Shown: positions 1 through 12,689 of the stretch, in pieces
Position numbering within the stretch: the stretch's first letter is position 1
How the letters are laid out: every line of letters begins with the position of its first letter
Assembly (NCBI RefSeq): GCF_027744825.2
Contig: NC_071334.1
Span: forward strand, 65,615,937 to 65,679,936
DNA from: Synchiropus splendidus
Lineage: Eukaryota; Chordata; Actinopteri; Syngnathiformes; Callionymidae
Length of the DNA stretch: 64,000 bases
Direction of reading: 5' to 3'
Notes under the pieces: model-generated
Database searches by the model: none
Seen by the model: only the letters and a program-made list of their open reading frames with translations
What the model was told of the DNA's origin: nothing
Made by a program: the position numbers and the translations under genes

Positions 1-103
1 TTTCCGGCTTTTTTCGGGGGCGTTCGAGTTCTGGATTTTCGTTCGAAATCCGAAGCAAAAAAATCTCTTGTTCGCACTCCGATTTGTTTGAAAACCGAGG
101 TAC

Positions 104-107
<4 letters not shown>
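1..107 (-). mobile_element. Tigger-like MITE, end fragment cut by window start
   Basis: This is the terminal part of the same repeat found complete at 29795-30410, 39887-40531, 56731-57448 and 58305-59046. It closely matches 57320-57448, including the subterminal TTCGTTCGAAATCCGAAGC block and the end GAAAACCGAGGTACCACT. The last bases run straight into a (TA)n tract, consistent with the TA target preference of Tc1/mariner-type elements. Family assignment to the TcMar-Tigger group rests on the CAGTGGTACC termini and TA flanks and is inferred. Confidence 0.65.

Positions 108-181
<74 letters not shown>
107..181. repeat. (TA)n microsatellite
   Basis: About 37 uninterrupted TA units directly abut the transposon terminus at 107. 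This is the first of seven long TA tracts in the window. Confidence 0.95.
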
Positions 182-185
<4 letters not shown>

Positions 186-3100
186 ATATATTATAAAAAG
201 AAAAAAAAAGTGGTTGCTTGAAGCACAATGAAGTGAAGCTCTCAGTAACCTTGTTTGAATATATTGATCTTGTTCTCTATTCATCAGCATCAATGACTCA
301 AGCAGTTATACGTCTTGACATCTCTCAGATGAGAAGTCAGTCATCTGTTGGCAACCATAAAGCACTATTCAAAGCGGTTTCAATATTCAACATGATTTTT
401 CCACTGTACCATGACGGGACCAGAAAACCAAATAGAGGGGAGCGTCTGCCACTCAACTGTTCAGGAAGTCACACTTTCTACATCAACCCGTCTCTGGATT
501 TTACCTCATAAATCCCAGGCCTGTCAGCGTATGGAACAGTTTACCAACCATTCATTCCGCTTCAGAAGTGAAGCTCGTATGCCGCAACATTCAGTTGGCG
601 ATTTAAACTTATACTGCAGATATATAAACCATCAAAAACGAAGTGGAATGCTGTTTCATGACGCTTACATAACTGATTTTGACAACATGTAGAAAGTTTG
701 TGAGTAAAGTTGATCCAAAAGCCTTCTTCACTGTTGATCAAACAAAACAAAAAAAAAGGGTAATGCCTCAATGAATGGAGAAACAGAAAGGTCTACTGGA
801 AGGGGATGGTGAACAGCAGGTGGCTAAAAAGAAGTGTTGAATAGGGGATGGGGCGCAGTGAAAAAAAAAAAAAAAAACAGCACAATTGAACTCTACTATT
901 TGAGCATGCTGCGTTCTGGTCCTCTTAACAGCAAGCAGCATCCATCAAAAGTGACTGAGGTGACAGAAACAAGTGGGCAGACCTTCAAGTTCCCCATCCG
1001 CCTTTTATGCATTTGTGAGTGTGTGCATCCTTGTCTGCTAGAGGAAGGAGGTCTGTTGCTGCCTCTCTTCCTGTGACAGCTCTCTGCTCACTCTCCCATG
1101 AGCCATATTCCGCTCTGCTTCAGGCACAGTAACACACACTGCGTGCACCAACCCACGCACGTATACACATCAGCATTATCTCTTTTTACGGTTTGCTGAA
1201 TTTGCGGCAATATACACACACAGATGCATGATGGGTGCACTGGATAGATCAGGAACCCAGCAGGAGTCACCAAGGCAATGAGCCAAGTCATAGCCCCCAT
1301 TCTTTTTCACCACAGCCGTGCACTTGAAGAAGGCCTCTGTGGCACACTGTTCATTATAGATAATATACAGTATGCTACGTGATAGCGGAAAATGAGTGCA
1401 TCATGTTCCTGTCATGTCTTCAGTGATGTGGATCATAGAGGTGCCCTTTATCAAAGTATGGCTAAAATAATTACAAGAACATTTCCTGCCAAAGGTACGA
1501 ACAAATACCGGCACCTCGTGAGAAAAATGTGTTCACCCAGGGCATGTGAGCGCAGGCATCGAGAACAACCATTTGCATATGTCACCACTGTTGCTGCATT
1601 GATTTATGAGTAAAGCACTGTTGATAAAAACATCACAAATCCATGGACTCTTGATATTTGGTCTGATATTAAGATATGAGAAAAAGAATCACCTCATTCC
1701 ATCACTTAGAAAGAGATAAGAAATGGGAGGTGAAATATGTGTCTTTTTTGAGTCATCAGAATATATCTAACCAAAGGATAAAATGTGCTGCCATGAGCCC
1801 TTTTAGATATTCAACTTTGATGTCTACAAAATGCATTGGTTTTTCCACACCGGATTTTCAATTGCAAGGATAAATATCCAACATGATTATATTACACTGA
1901 AGTACTCTCTACTCTATTTCAATAACACATTGTACACTATTAATAGTTTGACTGTCTTCTGCTTGTATAACTGTTGTAATTTTATATTATAAAATATATG
2001 TTATAATAAAAAGGACTTCTATTTGTGTATATTGAGCTAAAGTTATCATCAAGACTCAATGTAAAATCTACAGTAAAAATAAGAATCTTATGTCCCAATA
2101 TGTCCCAACTCTCCACAATCCTTTGTTAACATCAGCGAAGACGACGCCAACCATACTCAACAAATGTCAACAGCAGGGTAATGGAAAGGCTGACCTCACA
2201 GGATTGAAATGACCCTCCCACCAAGTGTATCTCAAAAACACCCAATTGTCAATGCGTGTTCTGCCATGACACAGGAGCACAGAATCATGCATTGTTAGTC
2301 ACAAAGAAGACTGTTTTTGTGTTTCCGTGTCTGATGAACGGATTGACAAAAGAAAAGGTATAATGCTAAAACAAAAGCAATGCATTTCTGAATTGCAATT
2401 TCATATGCAAAATAATCTCGGTGTGAGGGTTGTGGAACGTCTGTGGAATTACTAGGTACATCTTCTGCTACTCTGAGGTTGGGTCTCTGGTTGTCATGGG
2501 AAATTTCAGTGTTACAATAAATAGCTTTTTTATGAACTAAAGCCACTGTGTTAGCTCACACTCCATCGGTAACTTGTTGCTTACAGTAGACCGATCTAGC
2601 TACTATCTCAGTTCCATTTTGACCAGGGGACTAGTAACATCAACACGTTTTCTTTTTTTCTTTTTTCAAACGTAACATGCCCAACATTGAGAGCAGTCTG
2701 GGAACCTCCACATAACATAACACAGATGCATTCCCAGTCAACTGAGAGACAACATACCTCCTAAGTGTCCAGGATCTGCCCCCAGGCCTCCCCCAAGTTC
2801 ATATGCTCTGGATGCTGCATGTAAACCCAATGAGGAGGAGAGGCAGTTGGACATTAAGCACGTCCTAGCTAGAAGAAAGATTTAAGTAGATGAAGCACAG
2901 CTTCTGTCAAACAGTAAGTGATGAATTATTTCTAACAACTCAACACTCAACAATGTGTTTGTGGTGTGTATGCAGCAAGACTACCCAAGCGTGAATTGCT
3001 TTTGTGGCCCCTTTTTATCATCCCAACCATGTATCCATCTCACTTTCTTGTTCACCGCACCGTTCTTTATTTTGCCCTCTGCAAATTATCGAGCAGAGGT

Positions 3101-6100
3101 GCACGCAGTAGAAGACGTTACCATACCCTTCAGCTTCCATGCACAGTTGCAGTTGTGCTTTCCAGTAAAGCTCAAATGTCAACAGTACAGAAAAAAAGAA
3201 AAGTTTACTGTTTATTGTATGCAAATATGTTAATGTCGTCTTTTGTTTCCTCTCACTCCATGTCATTGCCAATGCAGGTGCTGATCGCTGCACATTTCCA
3301 CTGCTCATAAATGTGCTCATTTTACCGCATTTTCATTTACTTTGACTGTTGTTTCGAGGCTGCAAAATACACGGCTAAAAAGCCTCTTTTTAATGATGTT
3401 CACAACACTTTATTTATGAACATGTTAAGTCACCATGATGTCTTAAAAACGGGTTGTTAACTTGTCAAGAGTGTTTTCTGTTTTGTGACTGATGCTCGCC
3501 AAGTCAACTGGTTAACATCCTGTAGAGCCACAAGCTTGAGGAAAAAAAAAGTGATTCTGTTCTTTTTTTTTTTTAGTTGTCCTCTACTGTATGGTTGTCT
3601 TTTAAAATAAAGTAACATGTTTTGAACATTTGCTCCCTGTCAAGTCCAAGCTATATGGCATCCAAAATGAACCATTGGCTTTACACACAAGTCAATTGGC
3701 TGATAGAAGCACAGACAAAGACACCTACTGTATAAGGCTGGGTGTTTAAAAATGGTTACGACCTGCCCCAGCATTCTAAGCTCTTACTATGAGTTACCCT
3801 TTGTGTGTTTGGCCTTAACAACAAGGCCCTCTACAGACCCCCAACACACTCGAACACCCCCCTCTATGCCAAGTGCTTTGTTCGACATGTTATTTCAGGC
3901 ATGGTGTTTACAGTGCCGTGCATTTTTCTGTGCCGATTTGTATGGCAATAGCACAACTGCTATATGGTGTGTAGGAGGACCAATAGAGCGGTAACACTGA
4001 AATGGGACAGAAAAAAATCAGCGGAGTGAGAGAGACAACAAGTGTGTCTCACTCTAAACAAACATAATTCAGCATTGCAGAAGCAAACACTAAGAGAAGA
4101 GGTGACACAACCATCCCTCTGAGAGCTGCATTTTCTTCTGTTACAAGCTTTTAATGCCCTCTTGCTGTCAATCCGGAGAATGCATGTAAAAACAAAGGTT
4201 TCTCACTGCAGTGGTTCTGCTTCAGCACAAGGATTCTCGCGTGTGATTCCCTTAAAAAATGTTCAGTCGACTTGCAGTTAAAAGAACTTTATTCCGCAAG
4301 AGTGCAGAGAACAGCGAGACCTGAGGAATGGATGGGTTTGAAATAAAAAATATTAACTATTGTGGGGTTCATATTGAGACGTGCTGTCTTGTGGAAACCA
4401 TAGATAGCAGAGCTGGGACAATATGCATTTGGCTTGATTCAATATTATACTCGAGTGCCAATTCGATCATCATATCGCAACTGTGAAAAATGTATTTAAC
4501 AGTAAATAATAATAAAAATGCACATCATGTTTCCCCACAGGTGTTCGGCCAAAGTGCTGACCGTGGTTGTATTGGCGTATTTACATAGAATATTATTTAC
4601 CCTTTATAAATATACATGGCAGTTTACGTGCAATAGGTGCCAAGAACAGGTTCTGACAGTAATAATTTGAGGGCAAAATTGTTTCACTGATTAAGCGCTT
4701 TTTTTGGTCACAGACCAAAGCGCAGAAGCAGCAGGCAAGAGACGTCATGAGAGCTGGATTCAGTAACCAATATCCAACTACTTTCTGACCATCCATCTCA
4801 TAGATGTTGTAATTTCCTTTAGGGCTATACTGAGCAGGGGTTAGCACAGGATGGAAATGATCTCGTAACCTATTGTGAATGCAGTGCGCTCATGAAATGG
4901 CACTGTACGGTGCCACTCAACTCCATATGTGGAGTGACAGTTGACTGACCGATGCTAGCATCAGCTATGTGAATCCAGTCCTTGATATACATTTGACAAT
5001 AGTTGGGGTTTGAAAATAAGTTAATAAGTGGCCAGAATTCTGCCCAGAAATATCAATATATAATATTGTCACGAACACTTGATAATCTTTTTTTTCCCCA
5101 GCTTTTATTTCAGTTTATTTATTTTTAGACTTTACTTCCAAAGAAAATGAGTGTGCCCATCCATTACCATGTCACCGTTGGGTGCCCTTGGTTATGTTGG
5201 TTATGCTTCCTCCTACATTAACAAGAGCAGTGGATTTAATGGGGAACTCAACCTGACGGCCAAATTTCTCCCCTTATCTTTAACAGAGAGCCTTGGCACT
5301 ATGAATGGCTCTCATCCAAAGGTGAAGGGAGGACTATCGTGAGGTCAATTGTGGGTTTTCTCTCTCTATCTACCTCTTCCTTACAGTTCTTTACTTGAGT
5401 TACTGGATCATGCATTTGTGGATTTTGTTCTCGCATTCCCAAACTCCATTTACTTTTGAAAACATACATGGTGCCGACACAAAACGCTACAGCATTTCAC
5501 AGCAGACTGTTTATGACCAGATACATTGCTGGTTTCGTGGAAGCAACTTTTTCAGGGTGACATCCTGGACTTGAACTTTTATGTCTGTCCAAAAATGTCA
5601 ATGAATCTCCTCTCTCTAGCTGCTGTCGCTGAAGTGGATACATGATTTTACCACATAGGAAAATACCAATAAACACCTTTTAAATGAATAATACATAAAA
5701 CCATACTGTACACACATCATGTCTTTTACTGCCATCATTGTTATTTTTGAGGGGCTTGTTAACTGCTGGTGATAACCGGCACTTCACTCAGAGATGAATG
5801 AAGAAGAACCAAGTCTGCATGCTCACTTTACAAACCACTCTATTTCATTATGGACAAAGGGAATTGAAATGCAGCAGTGGTCACCTTTATCGACGTCTGA
5901 CACTAAACTTCCCTCAGTGACTCACTAGAAAGGGACATTGAGGGAGATTTATACTCCACCGTTACAGAGAATGACCATAACATATCATCGGTAGAGACAT
6001 TCATCAACGTCAAGGATGGAGGGGAAAAAAAAAAAGATGATCTGGGGGTGTGGAGAATTTCAGCCACACCAAAACCCTGCACATTTCCAAAACCCCGAGG

Positions 6101-6317
6101 TCCATAACTCGACCATCAATTCCTCAAATAACACTGGAATCGATCATTATATTGCTCTAAAAATAATGAGTATCTTTGTTTTAATGAGGCGAGCGCTGCC
6201 AATGGAGGGCAGGATTGTTTGGGCTAGCAAAGACGGACAATGCCATCCTTGTCTGATGTGAAGTTAGTGACAACCAAAGGAAAGACAGTATGGTCCGTTT
6301 AAAAGATGTTTCTGGTG
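182..6317. other. Intergenic, no gene recognised
   Basis: All open frames here are under about 115 codons, overlap each other on both strands, and show no recognisable domain. Short A or T runs (for example 858-873 and 3561-3575) are the only simple repeats. I see no tRNA, rRNA or complete transposon. Confidence 0.6.
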
Positions 6318-6800
6318 CAGCCATAATATGTCATGGTTCGTGCTTTTACTACTTTGTCACTTCCTGTGTTCCGGTTCCTTGTTTTCCTGTTTGCTTTCTC
6401 ACCCCCTCCAGCTTCATGGCAGCGCAGCTGGTTCTCATTCCACTGATTGCCTCTGCAGAGATTTATACCCTTGGAGAACCAGCATGTGCTGCCAGATGAT
6501 CGTCTTATGTTCTCCTACCGAGCGTCTTTAGTTTTGTATTAGCCTCGTCGGAGTTGTACCCGAGAGCATAGTTTTCTGTTGTCCCTGTTTGCAGCGCTGT
6601 GTATCTCACACCTGTTTTCTGTTTTAGGTTTTTCCCTCTCCCTTCATGTGCTGTCCTCCGCGCTCCGCTTTTGGTGTCGTCGACTTCGGTTCTCCTTATT
6701 GTTTGTGTATTATTCGTGTTATTTGTGTGAAACATGGTTAACTGTTAACCTTGCTTGTCCGAGTCCTCTGAGTTCAGAATCATCTGCTCTTGGCTCTTGG
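6318..6800. repeat. Possible LTR-like or other dispersed fish repeat fragment
   Basis: The block has a strongly T- and C-biased top strand with many short CCTGTTT and TTCCTGT-type words (6355-6405, 6570-6660), a texture common in teleost LTR-derived repeats. No terminal repeats, primer-binding site or coding remnant could be found, so this is a texture-based guess. Confidence 0.2.
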
Positions 6801-7657
6801 TTTTCCATGGATAATGCAAGCAAATGTGTGAGCTTGTCCATTTGATGTAATGAATTTCCATGGTCGATTTGAGTGTGAGAAACAAAGGCTTCATCCACAG
6901 TAAAAGGATGATTGCTTTTTGCTGTGCTTTCTCTCCACATCTGTCTATATTGTATTGAGCAGTAAGAGTGCCACCTAGAGTCACACTGTTTTATGAAATC
7001 TCACAAGGCCATCTCTCCTTCTCACTCTTGTTGTGAATGTTTTCATGAAGTGACTTAAAATTTGGTGTGGGAAGCCATTAAAAATAAAATTGTATTAAGA
7101 CTAAGATTAATATATCCATTATATGAGACAATTTTCTTTGCTGCAAAAGCTCATGTGACTTCATTTTAAGAACAAGATGTTCAGAACAGGCTGAACAGTG
7201 GCCACTGAAAAAGACTAAAGATGACTATCCCTGGTCATATAATAAACATGACTGACATTCCGGACAAAGGGCCTATCACCCCGATTCAGAACTAGAAACT
7301 TGGCTGTTTGTAATACATCCATTTTATTTCCTGCTTTTAAAAGTGTGAGCTGCGATTATTATTTTATTCATTTATGGCCTCAATGCAGGAACACGTGTTT
7401 GTAAAATGTTAGGGATGAGGTGGTTCAGTGAGTGAGAGCTGTATCTTGGCATTCATTTCACTCAAGTTCTTGTTTGATTCTGATTTATGATTTATATATC
7501 GTGACCATTGAAAGGAGCCGTGAAACCTGAAGAAAGGAAGGTAAGATAAATGCTCATTTGATTCCGTCATGATTTTTACTGTGTGCATCATTAACCCTTT
7601 ATTCGTTGCAACATATCACTTTAATATCCGTATTTCAAAAGGCTGAATCTTGTTAGA

Positions 7658-7730
7658 GATGATCCAAAGTTTCGGATGGAAGCAGGTTGAGTAGACAGTG
7701 TGTCTACTCAACCTGCGTTGTTGGATCATC
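7658..7730. repeat. Nested inverted repeat (hairpin)
   Basis: A perfect 16-bp inverted repeat, 7682-7697 against 7701-7716 with a 3-base loop, is nested inside a second pair, GATGATCCAA at 7658-7667 against TTGGATCATC at 7721-7730. The right outer arm touches the inverted-repeat element that follows. Confidence 0.8.
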
Positions 7731-7893
7731 CAGGTTGATGAAACGGTGTCGCAATTTTCACAGGCCGCAGTTTGTTGAATAGTCTATGGTTGAATGACTA
7801 TTTCAATGGAACCTCACACCATGTTGAAACCAAGAGCGCCACCTATTGAGCTCTGGAAATTAGGTTGCTGTTTCAGGACACCTCATCAGAGGA
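7730..7893. mobile_element. Short inverted-repeat MITE (CTCF-motif family), degraded
   Basis: The left arm contains GATGAAACGGTGTCGCAATT and the right arm contains TTAGGTTGCTGTTTCAGG followed by CACCTCATC. They are inverted, diverged versions of the arms of the better copy at 35304-35515. The motif on the bottom strand at 7835-7849 matches the CTCF core consensus CCASYAGRKGGCRSY at 13 of 15 positions. Confidence 0.55.
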
Positions 7894-8660
7894 CGGAATC
7901 CCAAAATGTAAAAATGAGTGGTTTACTGTAATAAAGTAACTTTCATCCTTCCTGTTATTAGCCAATGTTTTCAAAGTGATTGTTTTATCAATTTAAAGTT
8001 GTCAAGTGAGGTATTGTTTTAAAGCATGTTTTAAATAAGCCATACAAAACTCACTAACAGCTAAAACAAAGATTTCAAATCAATACTTTTTTTCATTTTC
8101 AGTCATAGTTCACATGGTTAACTTTCGTGTTTTTGAACTTTAGGGTGAACCACTAAAACCACACAGCAGTCATGATATGCAGTTCACAGCCAAACACTAC
8201 CCTCTTTCCATTTCAGTGGGGAAACTTCAAAATACTTAGAGGACCAGTTTTCACAACACATTTCCATGTTCTTTAATTTCCATAGTGGAAATCTTTGTCA
8301 GTCCAAACAGTTTAATGGGCCACGACTAGAGGGCTGCACTCTGAATATTAAGAAAACAGTTGAAATGGTTTCAGCAGCAATAAACTGTTTGTGAAAAAAG
8401 ACTTTCACCTTTAAGTCTTTTTGCTGTCAGAGCTGATGAAGGAGGTCGTGTGTGCGCTTGTGAGTGCGCTAGCACTTTAATTGAGTTCACTTTACATTTT
8501 GCTAAATTCAATCTGAAAAAGCCTTGGGGGTGATCTGTTTGACCTCCACTCACAATACAGGAGAGTACATCTTGATCTCAAGCCTCATTACGGCAGCTGT
8601 GGCACCTCTGCTTGTGTCCGAGTCCCAGATTTGACCTGACTCATCGCTTCATGTACTTCT

Positions 8661-8858
8661 TCTGAGAGTGAATGGACTCATATTTGGTTGATGCCAATAA
8701 GACACTTTACAAGTTAAAATATATAACACGATTCCAAACATAATGAAAGTCATTTTCTATGCTCCATCAATAGCAGACAATTGAATAAAACACCTCACAA
8801 CACACTTCCCTTTAAACCTAGTACCCTGAAGATCAGCAAAAGGTATTATTTGTGCACA
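8661..8858. repeat. Dispersed duplicate block, inverted copy at 11687-11905
   Basis: Read in reverse complement, the segment matches 11687-11905 almost base for base over about 145 bp, including the word TGATCTTCAGGGTACTAGG. The copy then carries an extra run of about 45 bp (11831-11875) before similarity resumes. The sequence has no transposon termini that I can see. Confidence 0.8.
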
Positions 8859-9004
8859 TAGCAATGACGTCTCATTTTCCTTCATTCATAAAGTCGCAGA
8901 TTGTCAGACTCCCCCCTTCAGCAGTTTTTGGCAACAATTAGTGAAGTGTACTCCCTCACGGTCAGTCAAGAAGAACTCAAAAATAGCTGAATAATATGAC
9001 AGAA

Positions 9005-9008
<4 letters not shown>

Positions 9009-9042
<34 letters not shown>
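9009..9042. repeat. (TA)n microsatellite
   Basis: About 17 TA units, with no inverted-repeat element recognised at the edges. Confidence 0.9.
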
Positions 9043-9045
<3 letters not shown>

Positions 9046-11185
9046 CCAATTGTGTTCAATAACCAGGAATGATATTTTACTGCTTTTGCTTGTTCAGCCT
9101 ACAACACAAGATGAAGTATAACTGAAACTAAAAGCGTTATTTCAAAATCTTTGTTTTATACGTTTGACATTTATATGATTTAATAAAAGGGATTAAAAAC
9201 AAGCCAAAAATGAGTGGTGGAGGCTTGTTGGGGTCCTTGACAAGGGTGTGATCGAAAAGCTGCGTGAGCTTTATGAGGAACTTCAACATTTTAATGTGGA
9301 GTTTTTAAAGACAAATCTTGTTTTTTCAGTCAAATATTAAAGCACTCAAGTTTTGTTTGCCACATTTAATTCCAACAGTTGTCGGAGCAATTCTCTCTTC
9401 ATTTGAAGGTGACTTCCAATATTTAACCTCTTCATCTGAGCTATAAAATGAAACACGCCTTTCTTCAGCTAAAGCTCAGATTGATTTTGGTAAAACTGCT
9501 TCTAGCATTCTGAAATGCTGAGCATTAACATGGACCCCTGGCGCATGATCAATAAAGCCACGCAGACACACACACACGCACCACACCTTCCATCATTTAA
9601 ACTATTAACACCATGCCAAGATCGATCAGTCACCCTTGTCTCTCCTCAACATCCTTGGGTCCACTTTTCTGTCCATCAACGCTGTGTGCGTATGTGTGTG
9701 TGCGCATTTATGTGTGTGTCTAGGATGCTGAAAAATAGATTCCAGTCATGAATTACTTCTACAGGACATATATTTTGGGGATTTCAAAACCACAGCTGTA
9801 CTTCACTCATGGTTGAGGTATCATCCAGAGGCATTTACACTACATGTATATGCATAATGTGTGAAATCTATCACCAAACAAACTGTTCATTGAGATGCTT
9901 TGGCAAACTCCAGTCTAATAAAGCTACGGAATTTCAGTCCCGTTTTGGCAAAGTATTTTCTAGGTCACAACGCTGGTGTTAATGTTGTACACCCCCTGAC
10001 AAGATGTCACTCAACCGCCAAACAAAGGCTCCTCCAGTTTGGTTCACAAGCACATGGACTAAGGGTCCAAAACACCACTGGTGATAATGAATTACCCTTT
10101 TAGCCACAAGTGCCTCGCTGTCGCGATGCCATCCTCAGCGGTGCTGTCAATAAACCAGGCAATCTGCCATTTGGTGAAGAGGGAGATGTAGTCATCTGTA
10201 GCGCTGCGGTGAGTTCAGCTAAATGCCGCTAATGGAAATGGACAGCGTGATCATCAATGCGTGTGGGACGCCAGGACAGTGCAATAGACACAGCCATCGA
10301 CTGAATAATAGCATGTATGAGAATCTCAAGGTAAAAACATGATCATACTTGGCTTTTTTTTTTTTTTGTTCCAAATGCATGTGTTCCAGCTGGTTCATCT
10401 ATTTTTACTCCACCTACCCAATGATTGATGGATCCTTTCTGCTTGTACACCCATGGGGTGAATGAACCACAGATGAGACAGAATCGGCAGGAAGCGCACA
10501 CACAAACACAACCACAGCAGACATATGCTAAATATGCCATTACATAAGACATTAACATTCAGTTAAACATGTCTGCAAGCTTTCTTTCCATTTTGCATAT
10601 TCAGTGGAATGATAATTTGATAAATTAATTTAAAAAAAAAATCCACCTTGTCTAACTTATGCATATGTTTTATATGTTGAAGCCTTCTTGAACATATTGC
10701 TTCATAACATTGTAAGTTATAAGAGTAAAGCATGGTGTAAACACCTTCGTATTCTCTGCATGTGTTGGTGTGAGTCCATCTGGAGAGCTTTCAAACAGAA
10801 TGTGGTTGGAGAAGTTCAGACCGGGTTAAAAGGCAAATAAAGCAGAGTTGGCGCCAGCACATTCAGATTTCACATTTAATAAAAACTTCAAATTTGCTGT
10901 GTCTTTTGATGCCAACTGAGATCAGAGCTTGTATCAAGAACTGAATGGGGATCCCTGCACAATTCAAACTTTAGGTTTCACTTCCTATGAAATACATTTT
11001 CATAAATAATTCACAAGACAACATATCTTACTTTGAGTGGGGCCCAAGACATAACCCACTTGGTCCCGGGTTTAAGTGGTGTCTGTCTGTAAAGGTGATT
11101 AATAATTGTTGAAAATATCTGGGTGACCAAAAAAAACGACCCACCAACTACATACATCCATACATACATACGCCTCCTCCATGAG
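9043..11185. other. Intergenic, no gene recognised
   Basis: Only short overlapping frames, a short CA/GT-rich stretch near 9564-9582 and 9690-9720, and homopolymer runs near 10354 and 10629. Nothing else supported. Confidence 0.55.
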
Positions 11186-11523
11186 GCAAAGGTTTGAATC
11201 AGGTGAACCAGACTAGTAATAGTCAGTTTTGCCTCCTATCCAGAAGGTTTCATCAGTTCTAGTGAGCTGAGTTGGAGTTCAGGCTTGTAATAGGCCAGTT
11301 GAATGGGCAAAGACAATCTCAGGAGCGTAATGCTGAGCCTTTGTCACCCATCTCACCCACCATTGGTTCGACTCCTGTCCATTAACAACTTTGCCAATTC
11401 AACTGGCCTGATATAAGCCTGAACTCCAACCCAGCTCACTAGAACTGACGAAGCCGTCTGGATAGGAGGCGAAACGTTTTCTTTGACTATTACTAGTCCG
11501 GTTGACCTGATTCAAACCTTTGC
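11186..11523. mobile_element. Foldback element with tRNA-like loop
   Basis: Two imperfect arms of about 130 bp, 11186-11312 and 11389-11523, are reverse complements. For example, GCAAAGGTTTGAATCAGGT at the left pairs with the CCTGATTCAAACCTTTGC end at the right, and the inner TAGGCCAGTTGAATGGGCAA pairs with its partner at 11391-11410. The 76-bp loop contains GGTTCGACTCC (11365-11375), an exact match to the RNA polymerase III B-box consensus, preceded by GCGTAATGCTGAGC, a plausible A-box-like stretch. This suggests a SINE head trapped between inverted arms. A partial third arm copy lies at 11918-12042. Confidence 0.65.
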
Positions 11524-11578
11524 TGTGTGATGACCCGAATAACTGAGCACTCTCACAAACATTACCCCCATCCAAAGT

Positions 11579-11680
11579 TACGCCGCAGTCGCGAGGAGCA
11601 CCTTGCGGATGGTGCTAGATCTCCTCAAACAGAGATAGTGGATGGTGTTTTCCTTCCTGAATCATTAGGATGCAGATACA
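11579..11680. repeat. Duplicate of 14008-14116
   Basis: Both copies share ACGCCGCAGTCGCGAGGAGC, CACCTTGCGGATGG, ATCTCCTCAAACAGAGA and GATGGTGTTTTCCTTCCT in the same order and orientation. This copy lacks roughly 10 bp present at 14040-14055. It ends at GATGCAGATA and is followed within a few bases by the inverted copy of 8661-8858. Confidence 0.85.
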
Positions 11681-11686
11681 CATGCC

Positions 11687-11905
11687 ACAAATAATACCTT
11701 TTGCTGATCTTCAGGGTACTAGGTTTAAAGGGAAGTGTGTTGTGAGGTGTTTTATTCGATTGTCTGCTATTGATGGAGCATAGAAAATGACTTTCACTAT
11801 GTTTGGAATCTTGTTATATATTTTAGCTTGTGTTCTTTAATGTACATCTATAGCAGGTAGATCACCACGGTTAATAAAGTGTCCAACCAAATATGAGTCT
11901 CTGAG
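11687..11905. repeat. Inverted duplicate of 8661-8858
   Basis: Near-identical inverted copy of the upstream block, with an internal extra segment at about 11831-11875. It sits between the duplicate of 14008-14116 and a partial foldback arm, giving a mosaic of pieces that elsewhere are unlinked. Confidence 0.85.
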
Positions 11906-11917
11906 TATGAGGCAAAG

Positions 11918-12042
11918 CTCACTAGAACCGACACTGGCTGGATAGGACGTGAAATGTTTTCTACTATCTATGACTAGTCCGGTTGACCTGATTCAAACCT
12001 TTGCTGCGTGATGACCCGGATAACTGAACGCTCTCACAAACA
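11918..12042. repeat. Partial foldback arm copy
   Basis: Matches the right arm and right flank of 11186-11523: GCTCACTAGAAC, GGATAGGA, ACTAGTCCGGTTGACCTGAT and the tail GATGACCC...CTCTCACAAACA recur in order. The left arm and loop are absent. Confidence 0.75.
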
Positions 12043-12289
12043 GGTGACCACGACAGGTCGCCATGTTTTTAGTCGGACTGTGGATAGTGAGGACCAAAAA
12101 ATATGGCTGTCCAAAATATAGTGTGGGCAATCTCCTGTCGCAGGAGTGAGTATATTTATTGACATGTACTGATCAATTGCACTGTTTATTGGTGCTCACT
12201 GCAGTCCCCAGAGAACGACACAAGCACGGGTTGAACATACCATGGTGTTGCCACTAGTGGTGGGTCAATGTGGTTCCATGACACAGTGT

Positions 12290-12423
12290 TGAAGGGTTGA
12301 GGTTTCTTGATTTGAGGTGGCACTGTCTGCTGTAACAGGTTTGGACCAATTCAACGGAACCATACATCAAGAGCGCCATCTAGTGGCCTTTGAAAATTTG
12401 GACACGGTTTCATCAACCCTGCA
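12290..12423. mobile_element. Short inverted-repeat MITE (CTCF-motif family)
   Basis: The left end GGGTTGAGGTTTC is inverted at the right end as GGTTTCATCAACCC. The bottom strand at 12372-12386 carries CCACTAGATGGCGCT, which fits the CTCF core consensus CCASYAGRKGGCRSY at all 15 positions. Confidence 0.6.
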
Positions 12424-12689
12424 GTACTGTCTCATCATACCTTATCTAGCCATCATCAGTTGCCAAAAGCTGGAAGCGAGCATGCAACTTTCTTGCTTGT
12501 GAGGTGGTAATGCAAACCCCTGTTCCATAGAAAATGTATGTAAAAGTGCTGGTGAAACTTTTATCATATTTATCCGTATGATTTGTAAAGCAAAATATTC
12601 ATTCTTAATGATATATGAAATATCTCCTGAAGAACAGCAGCTTTGTAGAGACACTCCTCACAATGTTTCTTTCATTAATATTCCTCAGG

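Noticed and set aside
4411..4520. Possible hAT-like repeat (GAGCTGGGACAATATGCATT)
   Set aside because: Resembles a common fish repeat start but is too diverged, with no ends or target duplication.
9205..9345. Coding-like stretch reading VIEKLRELYEELQHFN
   Set aside because: Only about 42 codons between stops, no splice borders and no recognised family.
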